Shown: positions 19,598 through 27,911 of the stretch, in pieces | Numbering within the stretch: position 1 is the stretch's first letter | Layout: each line of letters opens with the position of its first letter | Origin: Rhodococcus sp. BP22 | GTDB taxonomy: Bacteria > Actinomycetota > Actinomycetes > Mycobacteriales > Mycobacteriaceae | Reading direction: 5' to 3' | Length of the DNA stretch: 53,553 nucleotides | Assembly (NCBI RefSeq): GCF_014281965.1 | Contig: NZ_JACFTB010000012.1 | Location: forward strand, 1 to 53,553 | Translations under genes and position numbers: made by a program | The notes under the pieces: generated by a model | Database searches by the model: none | Told to the model about the DNA's origin: nothing | What the model saw: the letters and a program-made list of their open reading frames with translations, nothing else

Positions 19598-20158
19598 GTG
19601 CGCATGTGGAGCAGAAAGAACTCACTCAGCGGGGTCAAGATCCGCTCGGATATGGACGCCAGAGAAGCAACTGTGCTCAGATCGCTCGTGGAGTCGGTAG
19701 TAGGTCTTCTCCGCGATCGAGAAGCCGATGCCCCGACGGACGAGCTGGCGGCCATGACGGGTCTACGAACCGGCCACAGCAGTCCACCCGAAGATGCAGC
19801 GCTCGCGCGGCTCCTGCCGGACTTCCATCGCCCGGATTCGGACTCCGATACGGCAAACCTCAATGGTGCGCTTCGCGGATTGCACGAGCCGGAGATCATC
19901 GACGACAAGCTCGCTGCAAGCCGAGTCATCCTCGACACGATTCCGACGAACGGCGGAAAAGTCGTCCTGACCCCCGCACAGGCAGACGCCTGGCTGATGG
20001 GCCTCAACGACGTAAGGTTGGCGCTCGGAACCACATTGGGTATCGACGCAGACACTCCTGAAGTTCTCGACGAGGGGGATCCACGAGCTCCCCATCTGGA
20101 CGTGTACCACTGGCTGACCTGGATGCAGGATTCCCTCGTTCAGGTCCTCATTCCGTAG
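19598..20158 (+). CDS. DUF2017 family protein
   Basis: About 186 residues, from GTG 19598 (VRMWSRKN), preceded by agaagag. The frame is open further upstream into clpS, but the conserved family start (a short basic stretch, then EATVLRSLVESVVGLL) argues for this site. It is a predicted helical soluble protein ending DVYHWLTWMQDSLVQVLIP. Function is unknown; it is invariably next to clpS in actinobacteria (Rv1332 position). Its stop overlaps the ribosome-binding site of the following peptidase. Confidence 0.83.
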   Translation: MRMWSRKNSLSGVKIRSDMDAREATVLRSLVESVVGLLRDREADAPTDELAAMTGLRTGHSSPPEDAALARLLPDFHRPDSDSDTANLNGALRGLHEPEIIDDKLAASRVILDTIPTNGGKVVLTPAQADAWLMGLNDVRLALGTTLGIDADTPEVLDEGDPRAPHLDVYHWLTWMQDSLVQVLIP

Positions 20159-20167
20159 GAGTACCTG

Positions 20168-21229
20168 TTGGGGACGGGTCCGAAGGATGCACTGACCGAC
20201 GTGTCAGGCTTACTGGTGGGGCATCACCACGAGATCGATCCGGCCGCCGAACTCGGTTCCGGCGCCGCCACCGGATGCACGGTGATCCGCGCTCTGGGCG
20301 GCGCTGTCGCCGCCGTCGACGTCCGGGGAGGTGGTCCCGGTACCCGTGAGACCGATCTGCTGGATCCGAGCCATTCGGTACAGCAGGTCAATGCCGTTCT
20401 CCTCACCGGTGGAAGTGCATACGGGCTCGCTGCCGCCGACGGTGTCATGCGCTGGCTCGAAGAGCACGGACACGGAATTGCCATGGGTAGCCCGGACCAG
20501 GTGGTACCGATCGTTCCGGCGGCCGTCATCTTCGATCTGCCGGTAGGGGATTGGTCCATCCGGCCGACCGCCGACTTCGGATATCGCGCAGCAGCGGCCG
20601 CTCGAGCCGATTTCGCGACAGGTTCGGTAGGCGCAGGTGTCGGTGCTCGCGCGGGGGTGCTCAAGGGCGGCATCGGCACGGCGAGCACCGTCATCGAGGG
20701 AGGACCTGCCGACGGCGTCACCGTCGGCGCACTGATCGTCACCAATCCGGTCGGTTCGGTGTTCGATCCCCGAACCGGGCTTCCGTGGGGAGTCGGGTCG
20801 GAAGGGCCCGGTGCATACCGGATGCGCACACCAGACGTGCACGAGGTGTGGAAGGCCAACGCACTCGCACCGAAGGGCACCGCCCTCAATACGACGATCG
20901 GCGTCGTAGGCACCGATGTGGATCTGACGGCGGCGTCGTGCAAGCGCGTGGCCGTCGCCTCTCACGACGGCCTGGCACGGGCGATCAGACCTGCCCACTC
21001 ACCACTCGACGGCGACACGATTTTCGCGCTGTCGACCGGCACGAGGAAGGTCGTCACGGAAACTGCCATGCCCAAGGCGTTCTCCTCCGACCTGCCAGTT
21101 CTCGCCGCAGTGTGCGCGGTTGCGGCCGATGTCGTCGAGCGGGCCATCGTGCGTGCATTGCTCGACGCGACCTCGATTGCCGGTATTGCGACGTACCGTC
21201 AGATTTTCCCGTCGGCGTTTGCGCCCTGA
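20168..21229 (+). CDS. P1 family (DmpA/BapA-type) self-cleaving aminopeptidase
   Basis: 353 residues. The TTG start at 20168 is supported by AGGAG at 20157-20161, 6 bp upstream and overlapping the DUF2017 stop; the in-frame GTG at 20201 is less well placed. Members are N-terminal-nucleophile hydrolases that cleave themselves into two chains and release N-terminal amino acids. Visible motifs are LTDVSGLLVGHH, LLTGGSAYGL, GGIGTAS and the candidate processing region VGALIVTNPVGSVFD. Position matches Rv1333. Substrate not inferable. Confidence 0.85.
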   Translation: MGTGPKDALTDVSGLLVGHHHEIDPAAELGSGAATGCTVIRALGGAVAAVDVRGGGPGTRETDLLDPSHSVQQVNAVLLTGGSAYGLAAADGVMRWLEEHGHGIAMGSPDQVVPIVPAAVIFDLPVGDWSIRPTADFGYRAAAAARADFATGSVGAGVGARAGVLKGGIGTASTVIEGGPADGVTVGALIVTNPVGSVFDPRTGLPWGVGSEGPGAYRMRTPDVHEVWKANALAPKGTALNTTIGVVGTDVDLTAASCKRVAVASHDGLARAIRPAHSPLDGDTIFALSTGTRKVVTETAMPKAFSSDLPVLAAVCAVAADVVERAIVRALLDATSIAGIATYRQIFPSAFAP

Positions 21230-21305
21230 CCACAGCGGTAGACTTCGAAGGGCAGACCACCTCCCCGGTGCGTGGATGTCGGGGCTGGACGAAAGGCCTA
21301 GTTCT

Positions 21306-21923
21306 GTGACGACGAACCCTTACCTTCCCGCTACCGCACCCAAACGCCCACTGTGGCAGCAGGCCGCGATGTTGATGGGCTCGTTCGTAGTGCTGCTGTG
21401 GGTCATCGAGATCATCGACGTCGCATCGGGTAGTCGCGTCGAGCAGGCGGGGATCAATCCGCGCAGTGTGGACGGTTTGTGGGGAATTCTGTTCGCGCCG
21501 GTGCTGCACGACGACTGGGCCCACCTGGTCGCGAACACCCTTCCGGTTCTGATCCTCGGATTCCTCGTTCTGCTGTCCGGTCTGGCGCGGGGGTTGACGG
21601 CCACGGGCATCATCTGGGTCGTCGGTGGTGTCGGTACGTGGTTGATCGGCGGGGGCAACTCCAACCACATCGGCGCCTCGGTTCTCATCTTCGGTTGGAT
21701 CGCGTATCTGCTGACGCGGGGAATTTTCACCAGAAACTTGGGCCAACTTGCTATCGGCGTCGTGGTGTTCGTCATCTACGGCAGCGCACTGTGGGGTGTA
21801 TTACCGAGTACACCTGGGGTGTCGTGGCAAGGTCACCTCTTCGGCGCCGTCGGAGGAGTCCTCGCGGCCTGGGTTTTGTCCTCCGATGCGCGCGAGGCAC
21901 GTAAGCAGAACTCTCTCGGCTGA
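21306..21923 (+). CDS. Rhomboid family intramembrane serine protease
   Basis: About 205 residues with six hydrophobic helices. The Ser-His dyad is visible: GASVLIFGW in helix 4 (catalytic Ser) and QGHLFGAVGG in helix 6 (His); the loop WAHLVANTLPVLILG is also typical. Start GTG 21306 is supported by aaagg at 21292-21296; in-frame ATG 21273 is an alternative. Corresponds to Rv1337. In M. tuberculosis mec-cysO-cysM precede and murI follows this gene; here neither is present. Confidence 0.88.
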   Translation: MTTNPYLPATAPKRPLWQQAAMLMGSFVVLLWVIEIIDVASGSRVEQAGINPRSVDGLWGILFAPVLHDDWAHLVANTLPVLILGFLVLLSGLARGLTATGIIWVVGGVGTWLIGGGNSNHIGASVLIFGWIAYLLTRGIFTRNLGQLAIGVVVFVIYGSALWGVLPSTPGVSWQGHLFGAVGGVLAAWVLSSDAREARKQNSLG

Positions 21924-22025
21924 GCGCCGCCGCCGACACACCCACAACGCGCAAATGGGTGGTTACCTTCGTAAAAACGTGTCGAACGTTTCGGTGCCGG
22001 GCATCGACGTGGCAGCATGATGTAC

Positions 22026-22784
22026 ATGCGAATTACCGTCCTGGGATGTTCGGGGAGTGTGTCAGGGCCTGATTCCCCCGCGTCGGGTTACCTGCTCGAC
22101 GAACCGGGAACATCGCCTGTCGTACTCGACTTCGGTCCCGGCGTGCTCGGTGCGCTGCAGAAATACGCAGATCCCGGTGACGTCAGTGTGTTCCTGTCGC
22201 ATCTACACGCAGATCACTGCCTCGACGTGCCGGGACTTCTGGTCTGGCGTAGATACCACCCGAATCCGCCCGCGGGGCGCGCACTCGTATACGGGCCGAA
22301 AGACACCGCTTTCCGGCTGGGCGTCGCCTCTGCGGAATGCGGTGGCCAGATCGATGACATGTCCGACACGATCGATCTGCGTCGCTGGCAGGACGGCCGA
22401 ACCATCGAACACGGACAGCTCACCGTGCACACCCGCCAGGTCTATCACCCGCCGGAGTCGTACGGCATGCGGATCACGACAGGCAAGGGGAAGCTGTTCG
22501 CATACACGGGGGACACAGGGATGTGTCAGGCAGTCCGCGATCTCGCTCACGGTGCCGACGTGCTGCTGTCGGAAGCATCGTGGACGCACCGTTCCGACCG
22601 CCCGCAAGGTATCCATCTGTCCGGTACCGAGGCTGGGCAACTGGCACGTGAGTCCGGCGTGGGTGAGCTGTTGCTGACTCACATTCCGCCGTGGACTTCC
22701 CGGGAAGATGTCATCGCGGAAGCGAAGGCCGAGTTCAGCGGTCCGGTGCACGCCGTCCAGCCGGGCGATGTCTTCACCGTCTAG
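22026..22784 (+). CDS. MBL-fold cyclic-nucleotide phosphodiesterase (Rv1339-like)
   Basis: About 252 residues from ATG 22026 (MRITVLGCSGS); ATGs at 22017 and 22020 are alternatives. Metallo-beta-lactamase fold with the metal motif SHLHADHCLD, later ligands in YTGDTG and LTHIPPW. The M. tuberculosis ortholog Rv1339 has been described as an atypical class II cAMP phosphodiesterase, so this enzyme may lower the cAMP made by the cyclase at 226-1803. Followed 21 bp later by rph. Confidence 0.87.
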   Translation: MRITVLGCSGSVSGPDSPASGYLLDEPGTSPVVLDFGPGVLGALQKYADPGDVSVFLSHLHADHCLDVPGLLVWRRYHPNPPAGRALVYGPKDTAFRLGVASAECGGQIDDMSDTIDLRRWQDGRTIEHGQLTVHTRQVYHPPESYGMRITTGKGKLFAYTGDTGMCQAVRDLAHGADVLLSEASWTHRSDRPQGIHLSGTEAGQLARESGVGELLLTHIPPWTSREDVIAEAKAEFSGPVHAVQPGDVFTV

Positions 22785-22805
22785 GCCAGGGTTAAGCTTG
22801 CTGTC

Positions 22806-23591
22806 GTGTCCAGACGAGAAGACGGCCGAGCGGACGACGAGCTCCGCAACATCAAGATCACCCGCGGATTCACCGACAACCCGGCAGGATCGGTTCTGGT
22901 GGAGTTCGGAAACACGCGGGTCATGTGCACCGCGAGCGTCGAGGAGGGCGTTCCTCGCTGGCGTAAAGGATCGGGCCTAGGTTGGCTTACCGCCGAATAC
23001 GCGATGCTTCCCGCCGCAACCCATACCCGCAGCGGACGTGAGTCAGTCAAGGGCAAGGTCGGTGGGCGGACCCAGGAAATATCCCGCCTCGTCGGCCGGT
23101 CGCTGCGCGCATGCATCGATCTTGCCGCCATCGGTGAGAACACCATCGCGATCGACTGCGACGTACTGCAGGCCGACGGCGGCACCCGTACCGCGGCCAT
23201 CACCGGAGCATTCGTTGCACTGTCCGACGCCGTCACCTACCTGCGTGCGGCCGGTCGACTCGCGGACCCGCAGCCAATTTCGTGTGCCATCGCAGCGGTG
23301 AGCGTCGGCGTCGTCGACGGCCGTGTGCGGCTGGATCTGCCCTACGAGGAAGATTCGCGTGCCGAGGTCGACATGAACGTCGTAGCCACCGACACCGGCA
23401 CTCTCGTCGAGGTCCAGGGCACCGGAGAGGGCGCTACGTTCCCGAGGACCACTCTCGACAAGCTGCTCGATTCAGCCCTCGCAGGCATCGAGAAGATTTT
23501 CGAGGTGCAGCAGGCTGCACTTGCCGAGCCGTACCCCGGCGTGCTTCCTGAACCTGCCGTCGACGCACCGAAGAAGAAGTTCGGTGGCTGA
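22806..23591 (+). CDS. rph: Ribonuclease PH
   Basis: Phosphorolytic 3'-5' exoribonuclease trimming tRNA 3' ends. 261 residues from GTG 22806, with [19 protein letters not shown], the phosphate/RNA-binding stretch [17 protein letters not shown], and [17 protein letters not shown]. Length and motifs are standard. The stop overlaps the rdgB start by 8 bp, indicating translational coupling, as in Rv1340/Rv1341. Confidence 0.95.
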   Translation: MSRREDGRADDELRNIKITRGFTDNPAGSVLVEFGNTRVMCTASVEEGVPRWRKGSGLGWLTAEYAMLPAATHTRSGRESVKGKVGGRTQEISRLVGRSLRACIDLAAIGENTIAIDCDVLQADGGTRTAAITGAFVALSDAVTYLRAAGRLADPQPISCAIAAVSVGVVDGRVRLDLPYEEDSRAEVDMNVVATDTGTLVEVQGTGEGATFPRTTLDKLLDSALAGIEKIFEVQQAALAEPYPGVLPEPAVDAPKKKFGG

Positions 23592-24195
23592 CACCAAGCT
23601 TCTCGTCGCGAGCCGCAACGCCAAGAAGCTACAGGAGTTGCGTCGAGTGCTCGATGGCGCGGGAGTCCTCGGAATCGAATTGGTCGGATTGGACGAGGTG
23701 CCCGAGTTCCCAGAGGCACCCGAGACCGGTTCGACGTTCGAGGAAAATGCGCTCGCCAAGGCCCGCGACGGCGCGGCTGCGACCGGGCTCGCTTGTGTTG
23801 CAGATGATTCCGGTCTCGAAGTCGACGCACTGAACGGTATGCCGGGTGTGCTGTCGGCAAGATGGTCCGGAGTACACGGAGACGACGGCGCCAACACGTC
23901 GTTGCTTCTGGCGCAGCTGGGCGACGTACCCGACGTGCGCCGGGGTGCAGGTTTCGTCTCTGCCTGCGCGCTGGTCGTTCCCGGCGGCGCCGAGGCCGTC
24001 GTCCGAGGTGAATGGCGTGGCGTCATTGCACGAGAGCCGTTGGGTGAGAACGGTTTCGGTTACGATCCGGTGTTTGTTCCCGAAGGGGACAGTAGATCGG
24101 CGGCGGAACTGAGCCCGCAGGAGAAAGATGCCGCGTCGCATCGAGGGCGTGCTTTGACATTGCTGATTCCTGCACTCGAAACGCTTACCGGGTAG
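23584..24195 (+). CDS. rdgB: dITP/XTP pyrophosphatase RdgB (HAM1)
   Basis: Removes non-canonical purine triphosphates (ITP, dITP, XTP) from the pool. About 203 residues from GTG 23584 ([12 protein letters not shown]), overlapping the rph stop. Motifs: [20 protein letters not shown], the metal-binding [29 protein letters not shown] and the C-terminal SHRGRA. Start chosen by overlap and by the family N-terminus; the frame is open further upstream inside rph. Confidence 0.95.
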   Translation: MADTKLLVASRNAKKLQELRRVLDGAGVLGIELVGLDEVPEFPEAPETGSTFEENALAKARDGAAATGLACVADDSGLEVDALNGMPGVLSARWSGVHGDDGANTSLLLAQLGDVPDVRRGAGFVSACALVVPGGAEAVVRGEWRGVIAREPLGENGFGYDPVFVPEGDSRSAAELSPQEKDAASHRGRALTLLIPALETLTG

Positions 24196-24206
24196 AGACT
24201 GGTCTG

Positions 24207-24998
24207 GTGAAACGAACAGTCGTGGCTGCGGCCGTCCTGGTAGCCGCTGGAATGCTTGCTGCACCGGGTCCGGCAGCAGCGTCCCCGGTCCAGAACTCGT
24301 TCGCCGAGGCGACGTTGTACTCCATCGCACACCCGGGTGCGAGCCCCTCGGGTGCCAACGATTACGCGTGCGTCCCGAGTGCCGAACACCCGGAACCGGT
24401 CGTGCTCGTGCATGGGTTCCTCGAGAACGCCTACGGCAACTGGGCATCGATGGCGCCGGTACTGAAGGCCGAAGGCTACTGCGTCTTTGCGCTCGATTAC
24501 GGCGCGCCCGAAGGTATTCCGTTCGGCGGTCTGGATTCACTCGCGGACAGCGCAGCCGAACTGGGGCGCTTCGTCGACACGGTCAAGACCGCGACGGGAG
24601 CCCACAAAGTTTCCGTGGTTGGCCACTCCAAGGGTGGGACCGTACCTCGTTATTACGTGCGATTTCTCGGGGGCGCGGAGTCTGTCTCGCGGATCGTAGC
24701 GTTGTCACCGCCGAACTATCCGGTGCCAGGCCCGCCTCCTGACGAGGCCCTGCAACGCCTCAACGAGGGTAGTGACACTGTCCAGGGTGTGGACTACACG
24801 ACCATCGTTACTCGATACGACCAGGTAGTGCCCTATGAGGCGTCATTGCTGACGGGGGAAGGCAACACGAACGTCGTGCTTCAAGACCTATGCCCAGGCA
24901 ACGTCACCGAGCACACTGGAATCTCCTATGACCCTGTTGCACAGCAGGTGGTGTCGAATGCGCTGCGCGGTTCCGATCCCACCGAAGTTCGGTGCTGA
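24207..24998 (+). CDS. Secreted triacylglycerol lipase/esterase
   Basis: 263 residues from GTG 24207, 11 bp after rdgB. Signal peptide of about 26 residues with a likely cleavage after PAAA-S. The alpha/beta-hydrolase catalytic triad can be placed: S141 in GHSKGG, D205 in TRYDQVVP and H236 in TEHTGIS; oxyanion-hole HG at 69-70. Four cysteines remain in the mature chain (near 55, 92, 229 and the last residue), suited to disulfides outside the cell. Resembles bacterial LipA/EstB-type lipases; chain-length preference is not inferable. Confidence 0.87.
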   Translation: MKRTVVAAAVLVAAGMLAAPGPAAASPVQNSFAEATLYSIAHPGASPSGANDYACVPSAEHPEPVVLVHGFLENAYGNWASMAPVLKAEGYCVFALDYGAPEGIPFGGLDSLADSAAELGRFVDTVKTATGAHKVSVVGHSKGGTVPRYYVRFLGGAESVSRIVALSPPNYPVPGPPPDEALQRLNEGSDTVQGVDYTTIVTRYDQVVPYEASLLTGEGNTNVVLQDLCPGNVTEHTGISYDPVAQQVVSNALRGSDPTEVRC

Positions 24999-25002
24999 CT
25001 GC

Positions 25003-25353
25003 TCAGACGCCGAAGTCGCGCTTGACCTGCGTCGTTTGCCAATGCTCCACGAAAAACGACAGGAACGGAACCGTGCCGGCGAGCAAGGTACCGATGGTAA
25101 TCAACGCAGGCCAGCGAACCTTGATAGCGAGATCCACCGTCAGGATGAGGTAGACGAGATAAACCCAGCCATGCACCACGGCAATCCATGTCGGCAGATT
25201 CTCGACACCGAAGATGTACTTGGCGACGACCTCGACTGTGAGAACGAGTAGCCAGATGCCGGTCGCATAGGCGAGCACCCGGTAGCGCAGGAGCGCGGAA
25301 GCAATCTTCTTCGTCTTTTCGGTTGATGCAGATTGCTGTGGTGCCGTGCTCAC
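25003..25353 (-). CDS. DUF3817 membrane protein (Rv1342c-like)
   Basis: 116 residues with three hydrophobic helices (about 25-48, 52-78, 82-103) and the motifs VHGWVYLVYL and KVRWPAL of DUF3817. Its N-terminus overlaps the C-terminus of the upstream gene at 25350-25353 (ATGA-type), so the two are translationally coupled. Paralog of 5739-6107. Convergent with the lipase gene, 4 bp between stops. Function unknown. Confidence 0.82.
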   Translation of the reverse strand: MSTAPQQSASTEKTKKIASALLRYRVLAYATGIWLLVLTVEVVAKYIFGVENLPTWIAVVHGWVYLVYLILTVDLAIKVRWPALITIGTLLAGTVPFLSFFVEHWQTTQVKRDFGV

Positions 25354-25760
25354 TTGGTGCTCCTGTCGGACTCGCGGGAGCGGTCGAGCTCCGCAAGGTA
25401 GCTGTTGTACTCGAGAAGTTGGCGGGCCTCGGGATCGTCGAGGTCATCCTCCACTGGCGCTACCGATCGCTGGGGGAGCAGATCCGCGGGGACTTCACGC
25501 ACGACCTGTTCGGCGACGCTGTCGTTCTCGGCGTCCTGCGGAACATCGGCCTCGTCTTCGAGCTGTACGAATTTGCGGTAGGCGTAGACGACGAATGCAG
25601 CGAACAGAGGCCATTGGAATGCGTAACCCAGGTTCTGGCCGTCGCCGCCGGCGGATTCGAAACGCTCCCACTGCCACCAGCCCAGGGCCAGGCAACCGAG
25701 CGCCGAGACGATCACCAGAGCGATGAGCGCCGGGCGGCGTTGAGTGTGGGTTTTCGACAC
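25350..25760 (-). CDS. Small membrane protein at the LprD (Rv1343c) position
   Basis: 136 residues from ATG 25760. Two hydrophobic segments (about 12-29 and 47-62); the first ends in SALGC, which could be a lipobox, though the second membrane segment makes a plain lipoprotein less likely. The C-terminal half is acidic and ends YNSYLAELDRSRE. Coupled to the DUF3817 gene, as Rv1343c to Rv1342c. Function unknown. Confidence 0.75.
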   Translation of the reverse strand: MSKTHTQRRPALIALVIVSALGCLALGWWQWERFESAGGDGQNLGYAFQWPLFAAFVVYAYRKFVQLEDEADVPQDAENDSVAEQVVREVPADLLPQRSVAPVEDDLDDPEARQLLEYNSYLAELDRSRESDRSTK

Positions 25761-25783
25761 CCCCCGACGGTACCCGAGTATCT

Positions 25784-25798
25784 ACTACCTCAGGTAGT
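25784..25798. promoter_or_regulatory. Short dyad ACTACCT-C-AGGTAGT
   Basis: Seven-base arms around a single centre base, 24 bp upstream of the 25760 start and 24 bp downstream of tRNA-Leu. One-base spacing rules out a stable hairpin, so it would be a protein-binding dyad if functional. Confidence 0.3.
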
Positions 25799-25821
25799 TC
25801 GGTGGGGGTCGTCACTGATAG

Positions 25822-25906
<85 letters not shown>

Positions 25907-25990
25907 GAGTGCTGTGCAAGTCTACAACGCCGAACCCCGGCTCGAACGCAGGTGCATCCTCGGCCCGACGTACAGCGTACTGTGCGAGGC

Positions 25991-26776
25991 GTGGCAAGCA
26001 AGAAGGCGACCGTTTTCGATCCAGCGCGCACCCTCGGCCTGCTGTGGCGAGTGGACGAGAAGTCGAGTCGCAGCGGGTTGAGTATCGATGCGATCGTCGA
26101 CGCCGCAATCGAGATCGCGGACGCCGATGGGATCGATGCTGTGTCCATGCGACGTGTCGCCGATCGACTCGGCGTCGGTGCAATGTCTCTCTACACGCAC
26201 GTTCCGGGCCGCGAGGAACTTGCCGATCTGATGATCGACGCCGCTGTGGCATCGTTGTATTCGAGTGTTGCCGAACCCACCTCGGCGACCGATGACTGGC
26301 GTGACGGACTTCGATTCGTTGCGGAGCGCAATTGGCTTCTCTACCAACGTCACCCGTGGATTCTCGATCTCCAGGGTGCGCGTGCTGTGTTGGGCCCACA
26401 CACCAACGACAAGTACGAGGCAGAGTTGAGGGTCATCGAAGGCGTAGGGCTCACGGATATCGAAATGGATTCGGTCCTCACTCTTGTCCTGACGCATGTC
26501 GCGGGCACCGCACGCGCGCTCGCTCGATTCGACAAGGTTCGCGAGGAATCTGGAATGACCGATGCACAGTGGTGGGCCGCAACGGCACCCGTCCTGGAGC
26601 GCGTCATGGACCACGCTGACTACCCCGTGTCGGCGCGCGTGGGAACCGCTGCATCGACTTCGTATGGCGCAGTGAGTGATCCGGTTCACGAGTATGTCTT
26701 CGGAGTCGACTGCATCCTCGACGGGGTGGCCGCGCTGATCGAGAGTGGGCGCGGCCACGTCCACACCGATAGTTAG
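25991..26776 (+). CDS. TetR/AcrR-family transcriptional regulator (TetR_C-type)
   Basis: About 261 residues from GTG 25991 (VASKKATVF); GTG 25982 and an upstream ATG 25952 are alternatives, and no clear Shine-Dalgarno decides. The DNA-binding domain covers about 30-80 with VSMRRVADRLGVGAMSLYTHV as the helix-turn-helix. The C-terminal domain has the tetracycline-repressor-like layout (RHPWILDL, DPVHEYVFGVDCILDG). Ligand unknown. Its stop overlaps the convergent gene's stop by 4 bp. Confidence 0.85.
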   Translation: MASKKATVFDPARTLGLLWRVDEKSSRSGLSIDAIVDAAIEIADADGIDAVSMRRVADRLGVGAMSLYTHVPGREELADLMIDAAVASLYSSVAEPTSATDDWRDGLRFVAERNWLLYQRHPWILDLQGARAVLGPHTNDKYEAELRVIEGVGLTDIEMDSVLTLVLTHVAGTARALARFDKVREESGMTDAQWWAATAPVLERVMDHADYPVSARVGTAASTSYGAVSDPVHEYVFGVDCILDGVAALIESGRGHVHTDS

Positions 26777-27471
26777 CCGACAGCCTTCAGCTCCGACCCT
26801 CGCTGGGGGAGAGGGAAACGGCGTTGATAGCGCCACACCGCATGCTCGAGCGCTGCACGTTCGACGTTCATGGCCTCGGCGGTAAGGGCGAGGAGCATCC
26901 CGGCACTCTCGCCGTCGAGCGTTCTGCCGACCGCGTCCGAGGTGAAAGCGGTCACCTGCAGCAGCGAGTTCGGTGTGCGCTCGCCCACGAGGAACAGAGC
27001 GCACTCCCACGTTTTCGTTCCGGCCCCGGGGACGGCGGTGAATGCTGCGCGAAGTTCATCCGAATCGACGAGATCCTCAGCTCGTGCCACGCCGAGTCCG
27101 GTCAATGCCGTCGCGAGGCGTGCGGCGCACTCGGCCTTGGTGGTGGAGTTGCCGGCTACTCGCTGCTTGTTCCCGAGAATCTCGGTGAGTTCCTCGGGCT
27201 TGTCCATGAACGCGGCGAGCGCGGTCGGATCGTCCAGAGATTCGCAATGCCGATACTCGCGCCAACGAGCAATGACGCGCCTCACACCGGTCTCGGGTCC
27301 GCCGTAGGTTGCCCGCGCGGAGAACACTGCGTCGAGTAAGGCAACTTCGATTTCCTGTGGCCATCCCGGATTCCAGTAGGGCGACTTCGCTGGTGTTGCA
27401 CATGTTTCGATGTGCACGGTGAGTGCCTCGCGGTCGCGCTGCGAAAATATATGTGTAACCGATGAATACAT
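26773..27471 (-). CDS. Unrecognised protein with helix-hairpin-helix-like segment
   Basis: 232 residues. The middle (about 95-165) resembles the HhH-GPD fold of endonuclease III-type glycosylases: VPGAGTKTWECALFLVG matches the LPGxGxKT hairpin. The aspartate that follows this hairpin in active glycosylases is not present at the expected place (QVTAFTSD), and there is no Fe-S cysteine loop, so base-excision activity is doubtful. It may be a non-catalytic relative or an unrelated fold. The first ATG (27471) is AT-rich context; start uncertain. Divergent from fas across 440 bp. Confidence 0.6.
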   Translation of the reverse strand: MYSSVTHIFSQRDREALTVHIETCATPAKSPYWNPGWPQEIEVALLDAVFSARATYGGPETGVRRVIARWREYRHCESLDDPTALAAFMDKPEELTEILGNKQRVAGNSTTKAECAARLATALTGLGVARAEDLVDSDELRAAFTAVPGAGTKTWECALFLVGERTPNSLLQVTAFTSDAVGRTLDGESAGMLLALTAEAMNVERAALEHAVWRYQRRFPLPQRGSELKAVG

Positions 27472-27482
27472 GAATCCCCCCC

Positions 27483-27520
27483 GGGTCTATGTACTTCGAA
27501 AATGGGTCGATGTACTTCGA
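27483..27520. repeat. Two 17-bp direct repeats, 21-bp period
   Basis: gggtctatgtacttcga at 27483-27499 and gggtcgatgtacttcga at 27504-27520 differ at one base. The 21-bp period is two helical turns, so both copies face the same side of the DNA, a common operator arrangement. Confidence 0.6.
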
Positions 27521-27613
27521 GAAGCTACCCAGGGTCACCGACAACTTGGAGACTGCGCTAGTCGGGGATTGTTGTGTGACGAGGCTCATATAACGAAAAG
27601 GTAACGATAAATC

Positions 27614-27627
27614 TGAGGTTTCCCTCA
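27614..27627. promoter_or_regulatory. Candidate operator dyad 1 (TGAGG-N4-CCTCA)
   Basis: TGAGG-TTTC-CCTCA followed by CGTTCG. It is repeated in inverted orientation 140 bp closer to fas. Candidate site for a fatty-acid-synthesis regulator such as FasR or the TetR encoded at 37677-38381; the regulator is inference. Confidence 0.5.
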
Positions 27628-27753
27628 CGTTCGGACGTCTTCCATTCGGGCTGTGCCAGCACTGATGTTTGTTACCGGCGAGTTGCCTCAACGGTAGGTA
27701 AAGGGCCTCCAGCGGCCGTACTCGCAAGTAGCAGTTGGACGTCCACTCGAACG

Positions 27754-27767
27754 TGAGGCTTTCCTCA
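27754..27767. promoter_or_regulatory. Candidate operator dyad 2 (TGAGG-N4-CCTCA)
   Basis: TGAGG-CTTT-CCTCA preceded by CGAACG, the mirror of the flank of dyad 1. Lies about 145 bp before the fas start, close to where a promoter is expected. Confidence 0.5.
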
Positions 27768-27911
27768 TGATTGTGTCCTAGCCTGGTGAAGCGCGGACAG
27801 AGTGACTCGGTCCCCGACGGTCCTCCTCCACGGGGCCGCTGAACCGCGCTGGCGAAGGGCCATCCACGAACACCTCGATATCCGAGGTGCTCACGAGAGG
27901 AATCTTGCATC

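Larger units (their letters stand above)
27472..27911. promoter_or_regulatory. fas upstream region
   Basis: 440 bp without a credible gene. It holds a near-tandem 17-bp repeat (27483-27520) and two perfect-arm dyads (27614-27627, 27754-27767). A tagcct hexamer at 27779-27784 after the second dyad could be a -10 element but no good -35 is seen. GAGAGGAA at 27894-27901 is the probable ribosome-binding site for the TTG start of fas. Confidence 0.55.

Noticed and set aside
27779..27784. Firm -10 call for fas
   Set aside because: tagcct is only a weak match and no -35 is recognisable; mentioned only as a possibility in the region entry.
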